A stretch of 64,000 bases of DNA from Sphagnum compactum (taxonomy: Eukaryota; Bryophyta; Sphagnopsida; Sphagnales). Below the pieces are notes generated by a model, which ran no database searches, was not told where the DNA came from, and saw nothing but the letters and a program-made list of their open reading frames with translations. The stretch lies in assembly GCA_965153455.1 (NCBI GenBank), contig OZ234493.1, positions 15,118,213-15,182,212 on the forward strand, given 5' to 3'. Positions 1 to 13,449 of this stretch are shown here, in pieces (position 1 is the stretch's first letter; every line of letters starts with the position of its first letter). The translations under genes were made by a program, and so were the position numbers.

Positions 1-1425
1 TGGGATGCTAGCCAATGATGCAACATCAGAAAATTGAAAAATATATCATTGACCTCAAATAGTCATTTGGCAACACTGATTCACTTCTTTGGCGAATTGT
101 TTTTTTATTTTTTAAATTGCAAAATTTTCTTTTGGGTGGTGGTTGCTACAGGTCTCTCCACTAGCTTCCTTATTTAATGGGTAGGGTGTTCTGTGCAAGG
201 GGTATTAGCCCAGGCCCAAAATGGTGACGAACTCTTTTGGGAAGAGAGATTTCATGCACCCAATGGCAAGGCCCGAGCATGCACGCAAGGTGCCTTGCTT
301 TTTTTCCTTTTAAGTTTTGGGGGGAGCAGGGCGAGGATTTTTTTTCATTTTTCCTTGGTTCCCAATGTGTTCCCAATAGCTTACCTTCAAGTTCTCAATG
401 GGTTTCCAATATGTTCCCCAAGTTCCCAATGTGTTCCCTAACATGTTCTTCATAGCACCTCACTTTTATCCCATATGTTTTGGCAAATGTTGTCCTCCTT
501 TCACCTACATAGGTGCGCCAAAGGGGATAAACTCCATACTTCAAAACAGAACCTTCTATTTTGGAGAGCCTCCATTGTTTCACTTTTTCAGTGATGGGCA
601 AATCAAATCAGCTCGTTGCAAAAAAATAAAATAAAATTTGAACTCGGGAGTCACATCATCCAATTAAGTCAAAATCTGTCTGGGGATGCTGGCCTCTGTT
701 GCTACGCTACAAAATTGGAATTTTTTTAATTTTTAAAAAATAAAAAAATGAAAAACACAGTGGCCCTAAGTATACCCCCTGAAATGCACCTCCTAGAAAA
801 GAGGAGGGTTAAAGAGGTAGGCATAAATTGGACCCTCCTGTTCCACAAATACTAGGCATAAGGTCCCTCACTCCCCTGTGCCCTGGGAGTCTGCATTTGT
901 TTTGGCTTACTGTAAGGTTTTGCCTCATGCTTTGAGTCAGCATTTCTTTTACTGGCAAGTTTTCGCCAAATTTCGACCTATGCAAAGGAATTTTCACCGA
1001 AAAAAAATGACCAGAATTCACCAGATTTCGAAGAAGCTAATTAATTCAAATCATCACAATTTTATGATAGCTTCTAGTAGGTAGCCACAAGACAACATAG
1101 AAACAGTTCCCCTTTTTTTCTACTTTCATATCTAACATGTAGCCAAATTTGGCTAAACTATTTTCTGGATGATCGCCACTTTGACTGCATCACAAAATCC
1201 TTAAAGAAACCCTGCTTCAAGTTGAGTGAGGCTGCTAACACGGGGATATTCCCAAGATGTGCTGAGCTGGGCAGGGCCGTAGCTTATTTTGAGATTGCCC
1301 CACCCAGGGCTCAAGCCTGAAGCCTGTACAAATTTACATATTATTTATAGGACTCATCACAGGATGATTTTGCGGCTTTTTTCATACCATATTTTATGTT
1401 GTAACCAGTAGGATGTGTGGGCCAA

Positions 1426-1481
1426 CTCACATTAAAGTTAATGCAGTGGCTAGCTCACATTAAAGTTAATGCAGTGGCTAG
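1426..1481. repeat. Perfect 28-bp tandem duplication upstream of copy A
   Basis: Two adjacent identical 28-bp units (1426-1453 and 1454-1481) containing ACATTAAAGTTAATGC. They lie in the segment unique to cassette A, about 370 bp before the start codon of the small membrane protein gene, so they fall in or near its promoter. Confidence 0.85.
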
Positions 1482-1847
1482 CTTCCTAAAAATAACATTT
1501 TCACTTTATTCCTGCTCCAACTCCCTGCAACGTAATATATGGTGTGCATAGTCTCCCAAGCATCCTGTCACGACTCCCATACATAATATGTAAATCTGCA
1601 CATGCTTGACTTCATTCTAGCTCCTTTGCAGTTGGGCTCTTGATTCACTTGCTTCTTCCCCTGCACATGATTTCATCGCTACCGTCCCTCCTGAACAACT
1701 TCTTCTTCTTCATCTTCAAGGCTTCGTTTGTGGCTACAACGACGTCTATATCAGTGGGCTTTTTTTACTGCAGCAGGAGGAGCTGAAGGAGGAGGGGAGG
1801 AGCTACAGCACTACTGTCGATCATCTGTTGCTGTTCACCAATTGATT

Positions 1848-2451
1848 ATGAAGTCTCCACCCAGCTCGAGATCACGTCCTCCTCGACTCATGGCACCGGT
1901 GACCAGCTCCAGCCATGAGCTCCAGCTGCTAAATCCAAGCCCGCAGTTCGTTTATGAACCACATGCGGAAGTTCTGATCCTGGTTTTCCTCAGTCTCGTG
2001 CTCTTAGTGCGACTGGCAAAAGAGTTGGTAAAACTCCTCCGGTATCTTCTGCTGCTTACTCGAGATTTTGTTGCACGTGGGCGGGAGCCAATTTTCATCC
2101 CTCCCCGTGATGCTCAGTTACAGGCAGTCGCAGAATCAACGATTGTAGAAATCATGGGTGAGTACTGAATAGTTAGTATGATCGATTTCATAGCTGGAGA
2201 AGATAACGAAGAAGATTGTTATATAGTCCACAGCTAGCTGATTCGGATTATACTAGAATGTCGCATGATGCAGGCCGCGTAATGGATGTCCACATGTGAG
2301 TGTATAGAATCACTACCCGCCGATCTGAGACCTACTAATCAAAGATTCTTGTGGGTCTCCCTGAATTCGTTTCTAATGGTGTCTCTGGTTAATTGTCTTC
2401 GCAGGAATTGGAGAAAGGGATGCAAACGGCGAGGAGACAAAAGTGGAATAG
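1848..2451 (+). CDS. Small Leu-rich membrane protein, copy A (unrecognised family)
   Basis: Two exons, 1848-2157 and 2405-2451, give 118 residues. The intron has GTGAGT at the donor and GCAG at the acceptor and splits a Gly codon. Visible in the protein: a Ser/Pro/Arg-rich N-terminus (residues 1-40), a strongly hydrophobic Leu/Val helix beginning EVLILVFLSLVLLVRLA (about 41-57), a further Leu-rich amphipathic stretch to about 70, a basic RGREPI segment, DAQLQAV, and an acidic tail ending KVE. I chose the MKS start because upstream codons are not frame-conserved with copy C. Copies B and C keep the same splice position and the same end, which argues for real coding. I do not recognise the family; a single-pass or hairpin membrane protein is inferred. 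No inactivating lesion is visible in this copy. Confidence 0.72.
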
Positions 2452-2988
2452 ATCATGAACAAGAACTGGCATTTTCAGAAATGTTGTCCTTGAACAGATC
2501 CCAGTCACGCGAAGGCTTATAACTCTAGCACATGTATATATTGTTCTTTACAAAGACTATAAATACAGATGAGACAAAAATCCGTCAAACGAATTTTTGC
2601 ATATGAGTTGAAAATTGAGTTGAACCTGGGCTATGCAAAAATTTATAAATGTTTTCTCAATAAGAAACCCCTGCAAAACATACATAAACGTTTGCTCTGA
2701 TTCTAGACATTTCTGGAGTTTGGACACCGTATTAAATTTTTTTCAAAAGAAGAAAATCAGATTACATCAGTAATTTTCCAATACACAAATTTCTATGTTA
2801 TTCATGTCAAGTTATACTTGGACCATATAGGATATATTTCATGTAGGCTATACCTATGAGATGGAACAACTGCTTGTATTTAGAAATAGAGAATACAAAG
2901 TGACCCAACCTCTTGGAATCAGGGTTTCTTTTTCCCAGTTTTGTGAACTAAGTGGGTTGGTGATAGAAGTCTTAACCAAATTTGGAAA

Positions 2989-5965
2989 GAATTAGGGTTC
3001 CTTGCTAATGTGTTGGCACATGTTGGAACTTGTTTCCTAATTCTGGAGATTTTTGTTTTTTTTCCCCCCTCAAAATATGGCAACTTTGAACTTTGTACGA
3101 TTTTTCCAAAAGAAATCTGTTATTTGGCTGTTTGTCACCTTGAAATCTCCTAAAGGTTCCACCTCATCCCCACCTCCCCACCCCCCCCACCATGCTCTTG
3201 GTACCTTTGGAAAACCCTCAATGAGTACTGCACGAGGTGGTTTCCTAACGTTTAGACCTATGGTGCAGGAGATAATGAATATTGAACAGTTTAGTAATTA
3301 AAATATGATACAATCAAAACTTTAAAAATTAGGGGAATGGGAGCACACTTTTGGTATTGTAGGATATTGCTCAATGAGTATGATAATAGGGAGGTGATTT
3401 TGTAAATTTTCAACCTAAGATGCAGGAAATATTATGCTTGGCCAAAAGGAGGGGAAGTTAGAATCCCTAGGAGGAAAAGCTTAGAATCCCTATGATTATC
3501 TCACAGGGATGTCCAACTCATACCCCCTTTCCATAGGGATTTCAAGTTCCTATTCCTCCAGCTACTGGATTTAGACTAAGTTAGAAATTTTTATGTGTGT
3601 GGTAAGTGACAGGAAGGACAGAGCTGTCCGAGGTAGTGTTTAGTCCAGGAATTTTTGGTTATAGCCAAAGTGGTGATCATCCATGGGAAGAAGGGTTTTT
3701 TCTTTTCCAATTTTGTGGATTCAAAAGTTTGGTGAATTTTTTTCGACTCCACTTTTTGCTGATAGGCAGACCTTGTGTTACTTCCAAATTTGTGATGATA
3801 CCATGCTCCTGTTTGGTGCTCTTCCTGCGATTTACATTTTGTGGTCTTCACAGAAGGCATCTTTGTTGGACATTGTTGATCATGCTTGTGGAATTTTCAC
3901 TCCTAGAGAGGTGGGTTTGGCTTATTTGTCTTTGATAAGAAACTTCTAATTTTTTTCAGTTTGGATTTAGTTGAAAGGAGTTGTTTGTGGTTGTGTTGCT
4001 AATTTCGAAACTGGTGGAGACTAAAGATGGGTCTTCTTAACACTCTAGTTGCAGTTTGGACAGTCCACTTCCAGAGGTGGTTGCGGAGGTGGGAAGCTTG
4101 CATAAGATGTTGTGTTTACCTGAGCACGGATTGATCGCAACTGGGCGGGACTCGATCATGGATGAAGCAGATGGATAGGAAACCACCAAGCTTGGGGCCT
4201 CTTTCAAGACCTCTCTTGGTCACTAAATTGTAGGAAGATTTTTTCCCCCTCTCCAACTCCATTAATGTCAGGTGCATATCTTCTTTATTTGAGAGGTTTA
4301 TTTCCTTCAGAGACTAGATTTATGAAGGCAATTATTATTTAAGAATGTTTCTTGTCCTTATGGTTTACCTGATGAACTGGTTGAGATTCTCAAGGTTAGG
4401 AGGCATTGCAGTGCCACCATCCCAAGTTACACCAGGGTTTAATGGTTTAAAGAAGTGGGACATAGTAAAGTTTGTGCTCTACAAGTCTTGCTGTTGGTTT
4501 AAGTACTTACTCTCTCATATGGGTGAATATGTTGCAGGTTGGGCCTGTCAAGTACATGGAAGTCAGCAATACATGCAAACCTAATTTATGGACTAGCTTA
4601 GCTGATGAGGTTCCTGCATGGATGATGGAAAAGTGAAACCGCATGTCAGTTGGTTGCACCTTACAATGGCTGGACCATTGCCTTTCTCTGTCAACTGTAT
4701 GTCATATTACTTTTCTTTACTCCTTCAGAGCCTTTTATCTTGCATGACTTTGTAACGAACCAACATGAAATTGGTTTCGATCATGACCTATTCTGGGTAT
4801 ATTGAAGCCAATTGATGTGATTCATAGTCTGGGCAGAGCAGGACATCGGGTGTCTGGGTGTTGTGGTTGGAGGAAGCAGTGTTGAGCAGCGAACACATTC
4901 TGCTCAGCAAACGGCAGCTTGCAATGTAGCAGATAATGCCCTACTTGCTTTTTGTCTACCATAATATAAGCAACAAGGGAACAAGCCTGCTTCATTCTTC
5001 CTTTCCAATATTTGCCCAAATATCTAAGCATGGTATATTGCTCCTTGTCATGAACTGTTGTATCACTTTCCAAGCTGTGAAGCCACATTTTGAGTTCTGT
5101 TTCAGTGCATGAACCCTAACTGGCTAATTCTGTGTGGATGAGTTGTCAAATCTTTGAAATCAAGAGAATTTTTTCCTAACGAATCTTCTGATGAGGTTGT
5201 GAGCAACCACTTTGAAATAAACAGTAAGTGACAGAGTATGTGGTTTTGCAGGTATTTCTTTGGGTGGCTTTGGTCTTGGTGAAGCTGCAGAGGATCGAGG
5301 CCCTCTTCTAGAAGTTGTCACTGTAGTTCTCTATCTTTAATGCCAAATCTTTTCAGGTAGTGTGGGTAGCAGTCCCCACCTCTTTGCAGTCCTAGTTTTA
5401 GTTGTTATAGCTGGGGTTCAAAAAAAGTAAATAACTAGTTTTGGATGCGAGAAATATTTTGGGAGGGTCACATATTGAGCATCAGTGGAGCTGCTCTAAA
5501 AACCTGCTCCAAATGGTTTTTCAGTGTACTTGGAGGGGACCCTATTCAGGATAAATATTCATGCTTGCACGAGTGGGCATTTTGGGCATGATTAGGTGAC
5601 TCGTTTTTTATTTTTTGAGAGCTTATTTTTAACACTAGTGAAATTTTTTATATTGTAACAAGTAACAACTTATGCATCTAATGTAAATTTTTCTATGTTT
5701 TTATTGACTCTGCTCTTCAGGGAAGAGACATTGCGATGCATGCAGAAACAGGCGAAAGTTTGGTATCCCCACATTTTAGGGTCATGTGGAGTCCACTATA
5801 GAAAATATTCCAGCATAACTGAAGGATCCACTTCGTGTTCACCATGCTTACCATCATGTGTTTCCAATTTAGTATGTTGAATATTCATCATCCTTTTGGA
5901 CGTCATTTAAAGGGCAGAGTCATTATGTGACGAGCCACTTGTTTGAAAGTATGCAAATTTCAAAT
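2989..5965. other. Intergenic, no recognisable gene
   Basis: Between cassettes A and B. There are short reading frames on both strands (for example around 3600-3950 plus and 4820-5090 minus), but none shows a motif I recognise or a convincing exon chain. A C-rich run lies near 3170-3190. It may hold decayed repeats. Confidence 0.5.
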
Positions 5966-6240
5966 AATGTGGGAGGGGGGCGTAGGAAGAATAACACAAA
6001 ATCAGGGAGTTGCCAAGAAGAACCTGCTGGCCGGGCTTTTCGCCCACAGAGGAGAGCTACCGCCAGGATCTTTGCCCACAGAGGAGAGTCGTGTGTCTAA
6101 CGCAATCACAAGAGAGAATTGTGCAAGACATGGACTGGGTTCGAGACACGATACTGCTGGGCGAAAAACCGGCCGGCAGGTCCTTCTCAACTCCTTGATT
6201 TTGTTTGATTCCTCCAAGCGCCCCCCTTCTCCCCCACATA
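5966..6240. repeat. Long imperfect inverted repeat (fold-back) upstream of copy B
   Basis: The left arm (about 5966-6047) and right arm (about 6155-6239) are imperfect reverse complements, for example CTGCTGGCCGGG...TTTTCGCCCA against TGGGCGAAAAACCGGCCGGCAG. Complementarity continues weakly toward a centre near 6110-6120, so the whole 275 bp could fold into one hairpin. It ends 60 bp before the TATA box of copy B. I see no clear target-site duplication. It could be a fold-back MITE or a small-RNA precursor. Confidence 0.75.
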
Positions 6241-6299
6241 CCCGAACGGCGGCTCGTCCTTGAGATGAACCTGAATGAACGTCTGTGGATCATGGGACG

Positions 6300-6308
6300 T
6301 ATAAAAGG
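6300..6308 (+). promoter_or_regulatory. TATA box of small-protein copy B
   Basis: TATAAAAGG lies about 110 bp upstream of the 5'-UTR-like block (AAGGCTTCGTTTGTG, near 6420) shared with copies A and C. It is a good TATA consensus at a reasonable distance. Confidence 0.55.
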
Positions 6309-6411
6309 GTTGAGTTGAAACAGGTTGTGATCAAGTCTTCGATCACCTCCCCTTTCAATGGTTCATCTCTCCTGTATGTTTCAGTACTTTCTTGCACTGC
6401 AACTTTCTCTC

Positions 6412-6594
6412 CATTGATCAAGGCTTCGTTTGTGACTACAGTTCTAATTTAATAGTAGTGATTTGTTTTGTTGCTGGAGCTTCAGTACTACTGATCTGCT
6501 GCAGCTGAAAACTAAAGTCTCCACCCAACTCGCGATCACGTCCCCCGGGTCAACTCATGGCACCAGTGACCAGATCCAGCCATGAGATCCAGCT
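6412..6594 (+). pseudogene. 5' part of small membrane protein gene, copy B (cut by CACTA insertion)
   Basis: It matches the 5' UTR and first ~27 codons of copies A and C (AAGGCTTCGTTTGTG; then AAGTCTCCACCCA; then CATGGCACCAGTGACCAG). The original start codon appears lost, since CTA stands where ATG is in A and C. The match stops at the trinucleotide GCT (6592-6594), where the large transposon begins. It resumes in register at 24737, so the two halves are one interrupted gene. Confidence 0.8.
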
Positions 6595-6622
6595 CACAAG
6601 GGGCCTGTGAGGAAGTCCCACA
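6595..6622 (+). repeat. Left terminal inverted repeat of the CACTA-type element
   Basis: Starts CACAAGGGGCCTGTGAGG and pairs with the reverse complement of 24709-24736 at 23 of 28 positions. A second CCACAAGGGG lies just inside (6626-6635), like the subterminal repeats of this superfamily. Confidence 0.85.
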
Positions 6623-7171
6623 TGGCCACAAGGGGAAAATTGAACTATTTACCATCTGAAGTTTTTTGCAATGAGGGACAAACGACAATTCTAGTTGAGA
6701 TGCAGGAAAAGATGAGTGAAAAACTGAATTTTTGGAAAGATGAGGAAATCAAAAGATGAAATACAAAGGAAAAAACCATGTAATGATATATGGAAATCAT
6801 TCAATTCTCAAATGCATCACTGTATTACAAATACATGCACATTCCAACTAAAGCATGAGAGCAGAATTATGGTCAATAAGTGTTTTTTGTTGGTTTTGTA
6901 CTCGCCAGATTTTCAACAAAAATTTGTGCAACATTAGGGTTAACACAATTGATGACATGCTCTGGTGCACAACAATAAGAATTTGCTCCAAAGCAGTCAC
7001 TCCTTGAATCCCTTGAATACTAGAAGGTGCAAATGGTGTTCAGAAGCACAAATACACATCAATAGCACCCAAATCATAAACTGCAGTTGTGCAGAATGCC
7101 CAGAACTTCTTCAAATCCAAAAGAGTCATTGCCAAAGGAATCTCCAAGAATTTGATGCAAAAGTCCATGAT

Positions 7172-8852
7172 TCAAGAAGTCTGGGAAATACTTACTGCAA
7201 GGGGCAGTGACTGCAAACTTGCGAGTATAGTCCAGAGCAGTCTCAGGTTTCTGTTCACTCTTGGGCTGATTTTCTTCTCCAAATGTTCTCTCTCAGCCCA
7301 GTGGTCCTGACCTTGCTGCTTCCTTTTCTTCCCTTCTTCCTCACTTCCTAAAGCCAGTTCCATACTACTACCCACTGTTAGATTCTTAAGCTCCCTCGGT
7401 TCATCATGGAGAGGATGAGGACTCAGTTTACTACTCCTGTAACTCCTGCTCACAGAGAGCTTGGCTGTACCCTTGTTCCCACCTCTTCTGCAATCAGCAT
7501 TTTGCAGCAGGAAGTGGGTCATCCCTTGGTGTGGAATCAGACCTCCTCCGAGATCTTCTTCCAGCAAAAAATATCCCTTCCGATACAACTCAACGCCACA
7601 AATACTTGAAAGCCATTTTGTTTTTCTCAACTTACAACTACTTGCAGGCTAAGGGAAAAAAACAATCATCCTGCATCAACTGCAGTCTTTCAGCAACTTT
7701 ACACCTGAGTGAAAAATCCAATCAGCACCTGCAGCTGCTCCACCACCAGCAACAGTATCATCCAGGTCATGCAAGCTCCAATCTGCTGCATGCTTCTCTT
7801 CAACTCGTCAACATCGCAGTTCATCAATTGCTTCTCTGAATTGAAACCTGCAGCTAAGAATCTGACGGGTGGGTACAACTTCTGTCTGGACTCAGGAAGG
7901 TTTGGAGAATGCAGACACTAATAAAAGCAATTTCACCTGCAAACTTTACAGTCAATTCCTTCAGAGCTGACTGGTCAGAAAAGCAAGGTTTGAATGGCAT
8001 TGACATTGAGGATGCAACTTCCCACCCGTCATTGGTGCCGATTGCAAACTTGTCCGCAAACCCATTGCAATCAATAACAGAACAAGTGAAGGTGGATTTT
8101 TGATTTTGTGATGGTACTTACCCGTGAGTTCAATAGGTATTCTCAGGAGTGAGCCAAGATCATCAGGCATTTCATAAAGTTAGGAAGCGTGTATTAAGCT
8201 GAGGTAACAACAGGTGCTAACATGAGGTACTACCTGCCAGGAGGGATCAAGTACTCCAGTAGGTGCAGGAAGCAAGCTCCCTCTCTCGGATTCTGCACCT
8301 ACATGAATCTGATGAGCCTTTCTCCTGGAGTGCTAATAGTCCCTTGAACTGATGTCCGACAGATTTGTTATCTGCAGACATCCAACAAGAAGATTAACCT
8401 GTGATCAGGTGCCAGTGATTATCAATGTACCCAAGATTTCAGGCACACTGTTCTACAAGGCCTGCAAATGAATCAAATGAGAAGAAAAGAAAAAAGAAAA
8501 ACCCAAAATTACAGAAGCTGCACACGAAGATCCCAGAGACCCAAATTCTTCTTCTTATGCCTTTGAACCCCGTTTGATTGAAATCACAAATAGAATTTGC
8601 CATGAATCAAAGATGCACACAGAAATATAAAACAAAATACAAAAGTCCATGAAAAAGCTTAAGAAGTGGATGATGGAACAATCCCAACTTGTGAGCTATC
8701 TGATAAAGCCAACAGTGCACAGGAGCACCAAGTTGACCTACACAGTCCAGATCAGACATTAGGAGGAGTGCATCAACTTGTGCAATCTCTTCAGAGTCAC
8801 CTGCTTCTAAGTTGGCTGGTCCACAGGAAGAGGTGTTCAGCAGACTAGCCAT
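7172..8852 (-). pseudogene. Unidentified gene fragments inside the CACTA-type element
   Basis: Several minus-strand stretches look like exons. One starts MASLLNTSSCGPANLE (8852 downward). One contains MPDDLGSLLRIPIELTG followed by a GTAAGT donor (about 8170-8120). One covers about 8060-7900. The longest, 7630-7172, has 152 residues, is charged and has a Glu/Lys-rich middle (GSEEEGKKRKQQG). Plausible splice signals separate them. I do not recognise the parent gene. The location within the transposon suggests captured host sequence, but this could also be accessory transposon coding sequence. Confidence 0.35.
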
Positions 8853-9165
8853 CTCAGAAGAGTTGAGAGTAGGGGGATGACTCCCATCATGTTCAATATA
8901 TCACCTGCTTTGGACATTGGACCAGCAGGTCTGCCATGAACTAGCTGCTGTATTGGGGCTCCACAAACTGCCCACAGTTGATCTCTGGTCCAAAGTCCAT
9001 CTCTAGAACAAGCTACTTTAGTTCTGCACGAGTATTCTACTTATCTACATAGTATTACAGTAATCATGTAAATAGAAATTATCAATCCACAACAACAATT
9101 TTAGGCCTAGTTCTTGTCATTAGCTTCTAACTTTTGAAGAAGGTAAAATTGGTTCACCTTCAGAG

Positions 9166-12100
9166 CTAACCATGAGCATTCCTTATGTCTTGCCATATCC
9201 ATTCAGTAGGTTCCCCATTGTGATGATGAGTAACTTGGGCATCATCCAAAATTCTTTCAATAGAATGCCGAGACCTTGTGCTTGTAATCCCAGATGCCCT
9301 GTACCTCTTGAAGGTTCCACGCACCCACCCATAAACTTCCAACATGCCCAAGCACACCGTACCCACAAAGTAATCTTGTTGCATAAATGGCCTTATTGCA
9401 ATGGCTTTCCTCTTGTTTTCTTCTTCCACTTGAAAATCAGTTGTAAATGTTGGTGTAGACACACTCCTCACTACTGCCATGGAGAAGGACCTGTCACTGT
9501 TATTCCTAACTATCACCACATCCCCAACTTCTGGATAAGGAGGGCAGCAGCCAAGCATCCCTAGCTGAAACAAATGGTCATGCGGGGAAACATCTTCTAA
9601 CTCATAAGCTAAAAAAATCCCATTATTCTGCCCTACCAAAGGCATCGGAATGAATTTGTGCATCAGAAGGTGAACTGGTTTGATGTCATTCCCAGGCCAC
9701 TGTTGTGGATGTGGTTGTAAAACAACCATGCCAGTACAGCTGTGTTGGAGAGCCACAGAAGATGATGATGCTGATGTTGTTGTATTGTAATACTTGCCTT
9801 GGGAAAAAACTCTCCTGTCACCGTAGAATTCATGGATGAAAAATTGGGTGATTTTGGCCTTCCATGTCCACATGTGCCCTTCGTATGGCTCATCAGGCTC
9901 AACAATCACTGAATCACCAACACAAAATTCCTTTCCATGCCTCATCCAAAATGAGAATCCTTAAACTAAAGTTTGAAAAAGTTGAGAATTTTCAATGGTC
10001 ATGATCGTGATGGTGCTCCAAAAACATTGCAAGTACGAGATTGTGTCTTCTGAGATTATTGCTTTGATGCTGATCTTCCTACCCACAATTATATCCTTCT
10101 GTAATAAAACTTGCTTACATGAGCATGTTGGCAACCACTGCACCAATTTGGAAACTGCTCGAGCTATTTCCTAAAAAGGCACAACCACCACACATTCTCC
10201 ATGCCACTACTCACAAACTGTCAAATCTTGATCCATCACACGATGGACATCTGTAGGCAATTGAAGATATTTGTGAACCTCTTTCAAAGCTCTTCCACCC
10301 AGGAATAGACCGTCATTATCCAGTTGCATAGCTCTATGGATCTTTGTGAAATCTGCCTAACATAGTAGCCCGTGTAAGTGACCTCACTTGTCTTTTGATT
10401 AGATGAAATCTTCACAACTCTGGAAATTTCCCTTTCAAAAGGGTAACGCCAAAAAATATCGTGGCAACCGTGCCTCTCCACATCATGTACAAGTTCTCTG
10501 TTCCCTGTGTGCCTAGACACAAAGTTACATGGATTATATTCCTGCATTATACTTTTGAAGTGACAGAGCTCATAAAAAAAACACACTCTATGGACTAGTT
10601 TCACAAAATGAAATATCAATAGTCCTACCAAGGCTTTAATTTTCAATTTTGTAATGTAGCTAAGCTATCAATTAGCCATAAGATGACTAAATCGAATCTA
10701 GCTGCGACAGGTGAGAAAGAAAGTTTTTTAAAAAAAATAATTTTAAATTGTTATTTTCTATCTAATTGAAACTTAGTAAAAAAAATTTGCAATCTTTCAA
10801 AAAGACTTATATGAGATTTGGCAACTAGAAAACCTACAAAACATCTGTTTGCCATCATTTTCATAAGAAATGTTGTCACCTTAACACTAGATAGCCCAAA
10901 AAACAAGCCCTAGAGTGAATACTTGCAACATGTTCCAATGGAGACGAGTTGGACCCAACACTTTCCTCCAAGCACACATGCCATGCTGCTAACAATTCCC
11001 AAGCATTTTGCCTGCTTTGAGAAGTCCATCCATAGTTTCAGCTATGCGTGTAAAATAGCCTTCCTACCTTAGTGAGCATTGCACCTATCCCACGCAAAAA
11101 GGAGTCCAAGCCCAAATCTAAATGATCTACGACATGTGGTAAACATCACATAACAAAAATTTGGTACTCTTTGGCCTTATAAAACCCTAAAGATTCTATA
11201 CTCCTAGGCCACCTTGCTTCAAGTGTGGCAAGACTCAACTTCTTCACAGTTTGTAACGCACCATCCAAATCTTTTATCTTCCCATTTCCTTCAGCATTTG
11301 ACCAACATGTAGACATATTTCTTAAAGACACACAATGCTAAAGTGTGCATCACATCATATGTGAGGTCACGAGAAATGTCAAAGTCATACAAGTTGTACA
11401 ACCCCCAAAGTCATGATTGGCTTGAGATGCCCACTTCACGACCAACCTCATCCCTTTCCTTGCTAATTGGAAATTCCTACCACTACTTCAATGCGAATGC
11501 CATGTCCTCTACACATCGCATGGCAAATGATGTATCCTATGTTTTCTATTGTCATGGTATTCCACCAAACCCTTGTTGCCGGATCGAGCACGCCATCTTG
11601 ATGTAACATAGTGACGTCGACACCCAAAATACCCCCCGCTTTTCACTACCCCCACTTTACATTGGGCAGGATGCTCACCAATCCATACCATCACTATGGC
11701 ACGCAAATTAACCAAACCAAAAGGCAAATCATCAATCATGCATTCACTAATTGATTTTATAAGATATGCATATTGGATTGGGAATCTATCTACAAACAAC
11801 CTTTCTGAGTCTGTCATGAGAGGTTTTTTAAATGTTGTCAAAACGTGGGGGTTAGCTTGTTTGATTATTTTTTCTAAACTTGATGGAAAAAACATAATAG
11901 GAATAGGATCTAATGTGTTTGCTTTCCCATAATTCAGTATCCTCAAATCCACTGTCCAACAATTCTTCAAACTTGTTTTTGTAGAAGAAAATCCATCCCA
12001 GTGAAACATCAACCCAAAATTTTGTGGATCACCCTACAAATGCACACAAAGTATATTAGTGCATGACAAGAAACACTAAGTTTGATGGTTTTTGTTTACT

Positions 12101-13449
12101 TTCTATTGGACCCTATCAAATCTCTGACAATTGGTTATTAACTAGTTTATTAGCTCTGGTTCCTGCAACATTTATGGATCTAGATAGGTTTATTTTGTTA
12201 GTAACTAGAGTCTAAATATTTGGACATGTGTTGCAAGTTTACTTTTACTTAAGGAAAAATATGAGGTTGTCAATTATATAATTATCTAGTTATATATACA
12301 ATTGGAAGCCACCAAGCAAAACTATTTTTTTTTAAACCTAAAAAAAACTCTGCTAATAGAAATGTTCTAGAGACTTACTTTCAACATGCGCCTTTGAACA
12401 TTGATAAGAGTTGAACACTATGAGCATGGAAACCTATAATAATTTATATCTGAATCCCAATGTTGAAGTAATTTTTCACACTTTTGAGTTGGAGGAAATG
12501 CTCGAAAAGCATGGGAACATTTGTTGTTGGGACAAATTACAGGGGCCTCCCACTCCCCTTCAAGATTCTAGAATGCCCAATACTCACGAAACTTGCTACC
12601 ATCAAAATGCTCTTCAATAACTTTTAGCAAAACCTTAGGATCTTTTCCCAATCACCTGTCCTTAGTTCTCCATGTCATCAACATCCTCTCACAAATGCTC
12701 TTACTTCTACAGAAGCTTGCTAACAAGGGTCCGATAGGCATGTGATCATAGGTTAATATGTGTTTCTCCATCTGTGAGCAAATCGGGCACCTATGAAAAC
12801 ATCTTAGACAATCCCTTTTAAATTTTTGTCATGAATTAGGCCCACACTCACAACGCACAACCTCAAAGCCTTCGTACAAGTCCTCTACACTAAGGAACAT
12901 CAAATTGGGGTCATGTGGTGCTTGTGTAAACCCAATGCACAATTGCCACCTCTTTGTTGCTACAAGCCCCAACTCTTTATACAAATTATGAAGTTGTTTC
13001 CATGAAGTTGGCAATGAAAACCCCCTAATTAGCTTGTGCTCTAAACCAACTAGTGTCAACAATCTGCCAATTGGCAAGGCACCATAATCAAGTCTCCCAT
13101 CCTCAAGAACATTGGGTTCCTCTTGTAATAACCCAAACAACTGATGTAACATGTAATCTTGAAGGTTGATGGGCATTTGGCTTACATCCCATTTTTTTTG
13201 AAACTCCACAACTTTGTCAGTTAAGGCTTGTCTTAAAGTCACAACCTTAATTGGGCCTATTGGATGTTGGTCACTACATTGACTTGGCTCATTGGATGTT
13301 GATGAAGGTGGGCTAAATTCAAAAAAATTTGTTGATGTATCTTGACCTGGTCCATCCAAAATAACAACCTCTTCTATCAAAATATTTCCAAGTCTTACGA
13401 TTGGATCAACCATTTCTTGCATGTGCTGGTATATTGTCCTCCTGGACAC
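9166..13449 (-). pseudogene. TNP2-type CACTA transposase, decayed
   Basis: Collinear minus-strand blocks. An N-terminal part (13449-12829) is followed by a Cys-containing segment with HFDGSKFREYW (about 12640-12600). The TNP2 core (12012-11509) shows FHWDGFSSTKTSLKNCW, AIVMVWIGEHPAQCKVG and KSGGYFGCRRHY. Next comes a block with SLGFYKAKEYQIFVM (11331-11146), then a DUF4218-like block with FWRYPFER (10646-10284), and a C-terminal 259-residue frame (9945-9166). Order and motifs fit EnSpm/CACTA transposases. In-frame stops, such as one directly after KAKEYQIFVM, and frame changes between blocks indicate decay, although some gaps could be introns. It is the element's own gene, running opposite to the captured RAD5-like fragment. 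Confidence 0.75.

Larger units (their letters stand above)
1..2988 (+). repeat. Segmental duplication, cassette A (partner of 43607-46434)
   Basis: Nearly base-for-base similar to 43607-46434 over most of its length, judged by eye. The match starts at the first base of the window, so the left end is probably outside. It breaks in two places: the promoter segment about 1394-1694 (C: 45014-45246), where the copies do not align, and about 2513-2628, absent from C. Similarity ends near 2988, after the shared Leu-rich small-protein gene. The first 1.4 kb has only short unrelated reading frames and a degenerate TTCCCAATGTG-like short repeat around 355-445. Confidence 0.9.

Noticed and set aside
193-455. 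Small gene at 193-441 conserved at 43799-44047
   Set aside because: Both frames survive only because the whole cassette is nearly identical; composition is biased, frames overlap in two phases and no splice or motif evidence supports coding.
6057-6293. Overlapping frames on both strands at 6.0-6.3 kb
   Set aside because: They reflect the inverted repeat at 5966-6240 and have no family match.
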